Below are positions 58,103-64,000 of a DNA stretch of 64,000 nucleotides, piece after piece. The DNA is from Nitrospinaceae bacterium. GTDB taxonomy: Bacteria; Nitrospinota; Nitrospinia; Nitrospinales; Nitrospinaceae. Made by a program: the position numbers and the translations under genes. Within the stretch, counting starts at the first letter, position 1. Each line of letters starts with the position of its first letter. The DNA is taken from positions 1-64,000 of the forward strand of contig JAJDBF010000002.1 in assembly GCA_029261535.1 (NCBI GenBank), read 5' to 3'. The notes below the pieces were generated by a model. It did no database searches and was not told where the DNA came from. It worked only from the letters and a program-made list of their open reading frames with translations.

Positions 58103-60166
58103 TTATTCCTGTTGGGCCGGAGCCGGAGCGAACACACCTTCCATGCGCTTCATCCGTTCGAGGCGACGACGCGCTTCTGCGCGGTCCGGCCAGGCGGCAA
58201 TCACGGTGCCGAAAGCAATGGTCCAGCCTCCCAGCCAGATCCAGGCGACCATCGGCATAACATGCGCCTTGATGGTCGCTTCTCCATCTGTGATGTGTGC
58301 CATTTTGGAAGTGATCTGTTTGAACTGCTCACCTCGATAATCTGCGAGGATCAGGTACAAATCTTCCACCAGAGTAGAACGCAGATCGACTTCTGAAACG
58401 GGCTGGTTCTGCCCCTTGTAAAATTCTTTCTCTGGCTTGCCGGTCCAGATGCGGACGCCATCCTTGACCACGCCCAACTGCGCGATCAATCGCTCCTTGG
58501 TTTCATTCGACTTGATCCAGATCACCTTTTCCAGGGTCAGGTCGTAACCGCCAAGGTGAATGGTCTCACCCATCTTGAGATGCTTTTCAACATCGACACT
58601 GTAGGCTTGAGAACCGGCGATGCCGGCAAAAATAAACACCACGCCGATGTGAACAATGTATCCGCCGTAACGCCGTTTGTTTTTCCACACCAGGTTGGAA
58701 AAAGATATCGGCATGGATTCGTGATGCATGGATTTTCTCGCGGACGCGCCTTTCCAGAACTCCAGCAGGATGCTGGTCATGACGAAGGCACACAATATAA
58801 ATGCGATGTAGGTCATGACCTGGGCCTTGTCCGTCAGAGGAACAATCGGGAACAGCACCGCACCACAGACAACCCCCGCTAATACCGGTTTTGCAAAATT
58901 CTTTTTAAGGTTGGACCAGGTTGCGCGTCTCCAGGCGATGACCGGGCCAATGCCGATCAGTGCCAAAAGAACAAGACCGATCGGCACGTTAACCTGATTG
59001 TAAAAGGGTGGCCCAACCGTGATCTTCACGCCGCGTACCGCTTCTGAGATGATTGGAAAAATCGTTCCCCAAAAAGTGGCAAACGCGATCCCCAGTAACA
59101 ATAAATTATTGAACAGAAAACTGCTCTCGCGAGATAGAAACGAGTCCAACTCATTTTTACTTTTAAGGAGTGGTAATCGACGGAGGATCAAGCCAACGCA
59201 GAACAACACGATCACTCCAAGAAATGCGAGGAAGTAATAGCCAAGAGTCGCTTCATCAAAAGTATGGACTGACTGGATCAATCCACTGCGAGTGATGAAC
59301 GTGCCAAAGATAGTCATGACGTAGGTGAGCAGGATCAACACCATATTCCACACCTTCATCATGTCTTTTCTTTCCTGGATCATCACCGAGTGCAGGTAGG
59401 CGGTAGCAATCATCAGTGGCATGAACGCGGCGTTCTCAACCGGGTCCCAGGCCCAGTAGCCGCCCCATCCGAGTTCTACGTAAGCCCATTGGGCTCCGAA
59501 CAAATTACCCATGCACAGGAAAAACCAGGAGATCAGGGACCACTTGCGGGTCATGCGAATCCAACCGTCATCCAGGTTACGGGTGATCAGTGCGGCCACC
59601 GCAAACGCGAACGGTACGGTGAAGCCAACGTATCCCAGATACAGCGTCGGCGGATGGATTACCATCCAGTAATTTTGCAATAGGGGATTCAGTCCACGCC
59701 CATCTTCCGGCGGCACGGGCAGGATTTCAAACGGCTGGGTAGAAAAGTTGAGCAGGCAAAGGAAAAAAACCGTGATGACCAGCATCACCACCATGGCGAC
59801 CGGCACCACACGCAAGTCGCGTTTCCGATTCTGGACGTGGACCACCATCATGTAGGTCGTCAGCAGTAGAGTCCAGAACAACAGCGACCCTTTTTGACCG
59901 CCCCAGAAACTGGACATCTTGTAGAAGATGTCGAGGTCGCGATTGGAGTACGCCCAAACATATTGCACACTGAAGTCGTCTGTAAAAAAAGCTTTCCATA
60001 GAGCAATCGAGGAAACCATCACACAACCCCACACGATGAGCGGGGTGCGGTCGGCACTGAAATACAGGTCCACCCGGTTCTGGCGGATCGCCATGACGTA
60101 GCCGACAATTCCATACAACGCGGTGACCAACGCCATCAGCAGTGCAAATTCACCTATTTCGTTCAT
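58103..60166 (-). CDS. ccmF: Heme lyase CcmF
   Basis: A 687-residue protein with about 14 spans. The WWD motif is WGGYWAWDPVENAAFMP (about 237-253); heme-ligand His residues sit in VIHPPTLYLGYVGF and near HSVMIQERKD. It has the periplasmic CcmF C-terminal domain (GETIHLGGYDLTLEKVIWIKS). It ligates heme from CcmE to CxxCH. It lies between ccmE (145 bp) and ccmH (106 bp). Confidence 0.95.
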   Translation of the reverse strand: MNEIGEFALLMALVTALYGIVGYVMAIRQNRVDLYFSADRTPLIVWGCVMVSSIALWKAFFTDDFSVQYVWAYSNRDLDIFYKMSSFWGGQKGSLLFWTLLLTTYMMVVHVQNRKRDLRVVPVAMVVMLVITVFFLCLLNFSTQPFEILPVPPEDGRGLNPLLQNYWMVIHPPTLYLGYVGFTVPFAFAVAALITRNLDDGWIRMTRKWSLISWFFLCMGNLFGAQWAYVELGWGGYWAWDPVENAAFMPLMIATAYLHSVMIQERKDMMKVWNMVLILLTYVMTIFGTFITRSGLIQSVHTFDEATLGYYFLAFLGVIVLFCVGLILRRLPLLKSKNELDSFLSRESSFLFNNLLLLGIAFATFWGTIFPIISEAVRGVKITVGPPFYNQVNVPIGLVLLALIGIGPVIAWRRATWSNLKKNFAKPVLAGVVCGAVLFPIVPLTDKAQVMTYIAFILCAFVMTSILLEFWKGASARKSMHHESMPISFSNLVWKNKRRYGGYIVHIGVVFIFAGIAGSQAYSVDVEKHLKMGETIHLGGYDLTLEKVIWIKSNETKERLIAQLGVVKDGVRIWTGKPEKEFYKGQNQPVSEVDLRSTLVEDLYLILADYRGEQFKQITSKMAHITDGEATIKAHVMPMVAWIWLGGWTIAFGTVIAAWPDRAEARRRLERMKRMEGVFAPAPAQQE

Positions 60167-60311
60167 TACTTTTCCGTATCAACAGGCGACACGCCAAACC
60201 CCTAATGGGAGCCAAGCAAGCCACCGTTCCGTGTTTAGTTCAGGACGCAATCAACCCGGACAAGGGGAAGCGCGTTACCGAATAAGAACCTCCTGTAAAA
60301 ACAAGAAGTCT

Positions 60312-60800
60312 TTAAATAGTCGTTTTCGAGGAAAAATCTGGTGCGGGTCGGTCAGGAATTTGTTTGCCGGTCATCGGGATGTCTCCCGGATGCGTCTTGC
60401 CAGCTTCCTTTTCCGCTTCATACTTAGAGGGACAACTGGTCATGAGGGTGCTGGCGTGAAAAGTGCCCTGGCGATCAAGCGTCCCTTCCACCACCACTTC
60501 ATTCCCGTCTTTGAACATATCCGGCGTCACCCCGCTGAATTTAACGGGAAGCGTGGCGTTTTTAAATTCAATGGAAAATGCCACATCCAGGTAATCGTCC
60601 GGATTGCGCAGAATGGAACCCTGAACAACATTGCCCTTGACCTTGAGCCCGGTACCGGGGGACACCTCATTGGAAGCCGCTAATTCATCAACTGTGAAAT
60701 AGAATTTGGAGGTGCTACTGATACTGGATGTGATCAGAAATCCAATCGCCCCAATGATAAGAAGGCTACCCAGCGTAAACTTTATTTTTTTATGTTGCAT
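60312..60800 (-). CDS. ccmE: Heme chaperone CcmE, CxxxY variant
   Basis: A 162-residue protein with an N-terminal span (LGSLLIIGAIGFLITSS) and OB-fold beta core (FYFTVDELA, then LKVKGNVVQGSIL, then VKFSGVTPDMFKDGNEVVVEGTL). The covalent heme site is SCPSKYEAE (Cys 123, Tyr 127) instead of the enterobacterial HxxxY. CxxxY forms are known from some deltaproteobacteria and archaea. It leads the ccm operon. Confidence 0.93.
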   Translation of the reverse strand: MQHKKIKFTLGSLLIIGAIGFLITSSISSTSKFYFTVDELAASNEVSPGTGLKVKGNVVQGSILRNPDDYLDVAFSIEFKNATLPVKFSGVTPDMFKDGNEVVVEGTLDRQGTFHASTLMTSCPSKYEAEKEAGKTHPGDIPMTGKQIPDRPAPDFSSKTTI

Positions 60801-60839
60801 GAATTATGTCCCTGACCACAGTTCATTAAAGGAAAACAG

Positions 60840-60900
60840 ATTATACCCGACCCAAAAGGTCTATATAAAAATATTATCATTTGCTTTTTCCCTGTGTCAA
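60840..60900 (-). promoter_or_regulatory. Candidate promoters of the ccm operon
   Basis: The minus strand shows TTGACA (60900-60895), an 18-bp spacer and TAATAT (60876-60871). A separate perfect TATAAT lies at 60845-60840 with a poor -35. Both precede ccmE by 40-100 bp. Confidence 0.45.
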
Positions 60901-61199
60901 AGATATTCCAAGCCTTCGCCCTATAAATAATAGAAACCTTGCTGAATTAGTTCCCTCCTCCCCGAAAAAGCTGACCCGATTTGGACAAAATAAGGTCTTG
61001 ATCTATTAAGACGTTCCATTGAGAAACGACCAGAAACCACTGTTTTTGGCCCGGAAAAAGTGTCTAATGCCGGTTTTCTCCATTTCAGCCAAAAACCGCA
61101 CCCCGCCTTCCAAAACCAATCAGCTAACCTCATAAAATCAATAGAGTTAGAAGCCAACTGCCAACAATCAACCCGCCCCAATTTTCCCCTCTTTTTTAT

Positions 61200-61227
61200 T
61201 TGACAGTATGTCTTGTTGTGATACGAT
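61200..61227 (+). promoter_or_regulatory. Promoter of the mraZ division cluster
   Basis: TTGACA (61200-61205), 16-bp spacer, TACGAT (61222-61227, 4 of 6). The transcription start would fall within the 10-bp repeats at 61229-61253. The rest of the 60901-61199 stretch holds no convincing gene. Confidence 0.6.
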
Positions 61228-61228
61228 A

Positions 61229-61263
61229 GTGTCAAATTGTGTCTAATAGTGTTTAGTTGGACT
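61229..61263 (+). promoter_or_regulatory. 10-bp-periodic direct repeats, probable MraZ operator
   Basis: GTGTC (61229), GTGTC (61239), GTGTT (61249) and a weaker GGACT (61259) start exactly 10 bp apart with AT-rich 5-bp spacers. MraZ proteins bind three or four direct 5-bp repeats spaced by 5 bp ahead of their own gene; the known core is TGGGN, here apparently GTGTY. The position, just downstream of the -10 and before mraZ, suits autorepression. Confidence 0.6.
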
Positions 61264-61294
61264 TAATTTTCCTTATAAGAGCGGACAGAAGGCA

Positions 61295-61687
61295 ATGAGC
61301 GGATTTTTAGGGACATACACGGTCAATCTCGATGAAAAAGGTCGTCTGAACGTGCCGTCCAAATTCAAGAATATCCTCGAGAACAAGTACGGTGGCCAAC
61401 TGGTGACCGTAGCGATGGAGGACTATCTCATTGTCTTTCCCAACATAGAGTGGGAGAAAAATGAAAACCGGATGGAAGAAATGGCGCCGCTCAATCCCCT
61501 CGAACGGGATGAGGTCAGGACCTATCTCTCCAATGCCAGTGATTGCGAAGTGAAGTCCGGCAAAATTCTGGTACCCGCCTTCCAGAGGGAAGCTGTCGGG
61601 TTGACCAAAGAACTGGTGCTGGTGGGGATGTCCCGGACATTTGAAATATGGGCGGCTGATAAATGGAAAGCGGCCGGCTCACGCTAG
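61295..61687 (+). CDS. mraZ: Transcriptional regulator MraZ
   Basis: A 130-residue double-AbrB-fold (SpoVT-like) DNA-binding protein. The two swapped-hairpin repeats carry the DxxGR signature: NLDEKGRLNVPSKFKNIL (res ~11-28) and an altered second copy DCEVKSGKILVPAFQREAVG. AGAAGG precedes ATG 61295. It regulates the dcw cluster, which starts here. The second motif has KSGKI in place of the usual DKQGRI. Confidence 0.94.
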   Translation: MSGFLGTYTVNLDEKGRLNVPSKFKNILENKYGGQLVTVAMEDYLIVFPNIEWEKNENRMEEMAPLNPLERDEVRTYLSNASDCEVKSGKILVPAFQREAVGLTKELVLVGMSRTFEIWAADKWKAAGSR

Positions 61688-61710
61688 GCCGCCGGTAGCG
61701 GTCAGCGACG

Positions 61711-62652
61711 ATGAAAAAATTACACGTCTCCGTCATGCCTTCCGAAGTGTTGCGGTACCTGGCACCCGAAGGCAAGCACCTGATAGTCGACGGAACGTTA
61801 GGAGACGGTGGACATGCAGAGTTGATCTTGAAGCATTCCGGTCGGGATTGCCGGGTTCTGGGAATTGACCGGGACGCGGAAATTCTGGAACGGGCCCGTA
61901 AACGACTGTCACCTTTCGGCGACAGAGTGATTCTGGCGCACGGTAATTACAGTGAGCTGGGCCGGATTCTCAAGGAAAACGGGATTCAAAAAATCGACGG
62001 TCTGTTGCTGGACCTCGGCATGTCGTCCTTTCAAGTCGATTCCCCGGAGCGGGGTTTCAGTTTTCAACATGAAGGGCCTTTGGATATGCGAATGAACCGG
62101 CAAGAAACCTCCACTGCGGCAGACCTACTGGTCACGCTGTCCGATCGTGAACTTGAAAAGGTATTTAAAGACTATGGCGAAGAACGCAACAGCAAACGAA
62201 TTGTACGAAAAATCCGCAATGCGCAGAGCAAAAGCCCCATCACAACCACCCACCACCTAGAACAACTCCTCTCCAGCGCGGCGCATGCGTCGCGTAAATC
62301 CTCACTTCATCCCGCGACACGATCCTTCCAAGCTCTGCGCATTGCGGTAAATCTTGAACTGGAACACCTGGAGGCTTGCCTCCAGGAATCCCTCGAATAC
62401 CTCAACCCCGGCGGTCGTCTTGTTCTCATCTCGTTTCATTCTCTGGAAGACCGCATGGTCAAGAATTTTTTTCGCGCACAGGAAAGCGAATGCATCTGTC
62501 CGCCCCGGCTTCCGCTGTGTGTTTGCGGGCAGGTCAAACAGTTGAATATTCTCACGCGGCGGGTCGTGCGCCCGGCTGAGGAGGAAATCCGGGACAATTC
62601 CCGTTCCTCAAGTGCCTGTCTGCGAGCGGCTGAAAGGGTAAACGTTGCCTGA
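61711..62652 (+). CDS. rsmH: 16S rRNA (cytosine(1402)-N(4))-methyltransferase RsmH
   Basis: A 313-residue SAM methyltransferase. Segments: HVSVMPSEVLRYL, the SAM loop VDGTLGDGGHAELIL (about 27-41), LLDLGMSSFQVDSPERGFSF, GPLDMRMNRQ, ATRSFQALRIAVNLELEHL, and SFHSLEDRMVKNFFR. The gene follows mraZ by 23 bp and overlaps ftsL by eight bases. Confidence 0.96.
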   Translation: MKKLHVSVMPSEVLRYLAPEGKHLIVDGTLGDGGHAELILKHSGRDCRVLGIDRDAEILERARKRLSPFGDRVILAHGNYSELGRILKENGIQKIDGLLLDLGMSSFQVDSPERGFSFQHEGPLDMRMNRQETSTAADLLVTLSDRELEKVFKDYGEERNSKRIVRKIRNAQSKSPITTTHHLEQLLSSAAHASRKSSLHPATRSFQALRIAVNLELEHLEACLQESLEYLNPGGRLVLISFHSLEDRMVKNFFRAQESECICPPRLPLCVCGQVKQLNILTRRVVRPAEEEIRDNSRSSSACLRAAERVNVA

Positions 62653-62977
62653 TTTCCTGAAAAAAATGCGCCACATGGTGCGCCTCACCCCGCGCGAATT
62701 TCGAGTCGTTGCGCTGGTCACCATTTTGTTCGGATTTTCAGCCCTGACCTATGTCTGGCCTAACGTCCAGATGGTTTTGCTCGCATACGAATTTCAAACA
62801 CAGCAAAAAGTTCATCGCACACTGTTGAGTGAGAACGAAATTTTAAAGCTGGAAAGAGAAAGCCTGACGGCCCTCGACCGCATCGCGCCTCTTGCAAAAA
62901 AGGAACTCGGCATGCGCACTCCCAGGCCGGGTCAGGTCGTCACCGTTTTTCTGAAGAGTCCTCCGAAAAGCGGATAA
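62645..62977 (+). CDS. ftsL: FtsL-like cell division protein
   Basis: A 110-residue bitopic protein. TTG 62645 lies after AAAGGG (about 6 nt) inside the end of rsmH; ATG 62669 has no ribosome binding site. One span (FRVVALVTILFGFSALTYVW), then a short coiled coil with leucine heptads (HRTLLSENEILKLERESLTALDRIAPLAKKELGM). The match to FtsL is by position, topology and the final 'A-x-x-x-L-G-M-x-x-P' motif. Confidence 0.82.
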   Translation: MPDFLKKMRHMVRLTPREFRVVALVTILFGFSALTYVWPNVQMVLLAYEFQTQQKVHRTLLSENEILKLERESLTALDRIAPLAKKELGMRTPRPGQVVTVFLKSPPKSG

Positions 62978-63083
62978 AAACCGCTGGTCGCCCTTGCAGG
63001 TTGAGGGTGCATTCATTGTAGCTACCTGCAAGTCGCCAACCTGAAACCGACCGCCTGGTCAATGTTCTTTTGAAAGTGAAACC

Positions 63084-64000
63084 ATGAGCCGACCCAAAGC
63101 CAACAACCTGAAAACCCCGCTGGCCGGATTCCAAAACCGGCTCGGCCTGGTGATATTTTTTCTGGCACTCTATGGTGCCGGGCTGACGGCGCGGCTCGTC
63201 TACCTGCAGGTTTTCCAGCACGAAGCTTTGTTGGCGGAAGCTGAAAAACAGTATGTAGAAAAAGTGGAGATCAACACCGGGCGCGGAAAAATTTTCGACC
63301 GCAATCATAATCCGCTGGCCACCAACATCGATGTTGAGTCGGTCTACCTCAACCCAAGAGAAGTCGTGGATCCTGAGCAAGCCCTGCGCGTCCTCACCAG
63401 CGCACTCGACCTGTCACCGGAATTGATCCGGCAAAAACTGAGCTCGCGCCGGCACTTCGTCTGGTTGAAACGCAAGATGGCTCTGCCGGATGCCGCTCGT
63501 CTGAAAAACCAATCCATCGCCGGTGTCGGTTTCATCCGCGAAAGCCGACGGTTTTATCCCAAGCGTGCCCTGGCGGCAAGTACCCTGGGGTTTGTCGGGC
63601 TGGACAATCAGGGGCTGGAGGGAATCGAGCATTATTACGACGACCTGCTCAAAGGGACTACGCGAAAAACTTATGTGGAGCGCGATGCGCGCGGTCGCCC
63701 TCTGCTCGATTCCGAAGCGGGTCTTTTGACTCCCTCACCGAGCCATGATCTGGTCCTGACTCTTGATGAGGTCATTCAGTTTCACACCGAATCGGCTCTG
63801 GCAAGACAGGTCGAGCGTTATCAGGCGCGGGGGGGCGTGGCGGTGGTGATGGAACCGAAAAGCGGCGATGTCCTGGCACTGGCGACCTACCCGCCGTTCA
63901 ATCCGAACCGTTACGGGGTTTCCAACTCAGACGCATGGCGCAACAAAGTTGTGTCTTACGCTTACGAACCCGGCTCCATTTTCAAGCCGATCGTGGCCGC
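63084..64000 (+). CDS. ftsI: Penicillin-binding protein, FtsI/PBP2-type transpeptidase (cut by window edge)
   Basis: The frame from ATG 63084 stays open to the window end, 305 codons. It encodes a cytoplasmic tail, one span (LGLVIFFLALYGAGLTARLVYLQ, about 19-42), the PBP dimerisation domain with RGKIFDRNHNPLATN (about 72), VERDARGRPLL and the start of the transpeptidase domain. The active-site Ser-x-x-Lys is in YEPGSIFKP (about 294-302). Septal peptidoglycan crosslinking is inferred from the position after ftsL. The KTG box and any PASTA domains lie beyond the window. Confidence 0.92.
   Translation, partial: MSRPKANNLKTPLAGFQNRLGLVIFFLALYGAGLTARLVYLQVFQHEALLAEAEKQYVEKVEINTGRGKIFDRNHNPLATNIDVESVYLNPREVVDPEQALRVLTSALDLSPELIRQKLSSRRHFVWLKRKMALPDAARLKNQSIAGVGFIRESRRFYPKRALAASTLGFVGLDNQGLEGIEHYYDDLLKGTTRKTYVERDARGRPLLDSEAGLLTPSPSHDLVLTLDEVIQFHTESALARQVERYQARGGVAVVMEPKSGDVLALATYPPFNPNRYGVSNSDAWRNKVVSYAYEPGSIFKPIVA

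Noticed and set aside
60921-61235. Open frame of 104 codons on the minus strand in the ccmE-mraZ gap
   Set aside because: It runs through the mraZ promoter and operator, has no ribosome binding site of note and no family resemblance.
1-64000. tRNA, rRNA or CRISPR array
   Set aside because: Reading the gaps showed no T-loop-like GGTTCGAATCC strings, rRNA landmarks or regularly spaced repeat arrays; a covariance-model search would be needed to exclude small RNAs fully.

Overview
The window carries about 50 protein genes from a Gram-negative bacterium with an aerobic or respiring lifestyle. The signs are a complete System I cytochrome c maturation operon (ccm), a SurA-type periplasmic chaperone, a lipobox protein, an outer-envelope style secretome, and molybdenum cofactor and Fe-S assembly genes. 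The mix (DivIVA-like protein and YggT beside DUF167, CxxxY-type CcmE, M1 peptidase with HEAT repeats, many small dispersed repeats) fits a Nitrospinota- or deltaproteobacteria-like lineage. That is inference; nothing in the window fixes the taxonomy.

Layout. 0-0.6 kb: edge of an IS30-family element that cuts off an AT-rich hypothetical gene. 0.6-7.9 kb: housekeeping genes (nucleosidase, rlmD, asnS, yggT-divIVA-DUF167-mtnA-sugar nucleotidyltransferase). 7.9-9.1 kb: small AT-rich island with an unknown gene and an orphan FitA-like antitoxin. 9.4-24.7 kb: envelope and secreted proteins (DUF3386, parvulin PPIase, cytochrome c, membrane spermidine-synthase-like fusion, LRR protein, M1 aminopeptidase with HEAT repeats, DUF58 + BatA pair, transglutaminase/TPR/FGE fusion). 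24.9-32.8 kb, minus strand: SUF Fe-S cluster operon (nifU-like, sufB, sufC, sufD, sufS, sufU) followed by a lone AmrS radical SAM gene and a flavin reductase. 33.3-35.7 kb: moaA and larE, separated by dense repeats. 36-45 kb: small membrane proteins, SPFH/NfeD pair, proC-yggS, P-II, response regulator and histidine kinase, SprT-like protein. 45-54 kb: lipoprotein hydrolase-mutS2, PAS protein, M16C peptidase, exonuclease III. 54-60.8 kb, minus strand: ccmE-ccmF-ccmH-ccmI-like-ccmA-ccmB-ccmD-ccmC-tlpA. 61.2-64 kb: start of the division/cell wall cluster (mraZ-rsmH-ftsL-ftsI), ftsI running off the end.

Intergenic regions are unusually rich in structure. A ~160 bp MITE-like element with inverted ends recurs, whole or in pieces, at least eight times. 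Short palindromes with an ACCTTGCGGT core recur beside genes. There are mutually exclusive hairpins in the moaA leader, an intrinsic terminator only 20 nt before the P-II start codon, a terminator-like hairpin between sufB and sufC, and a 10-bp-periodic operator over the mraZ promoter. No tRNA, rRNA or CRISPR array was recognised.
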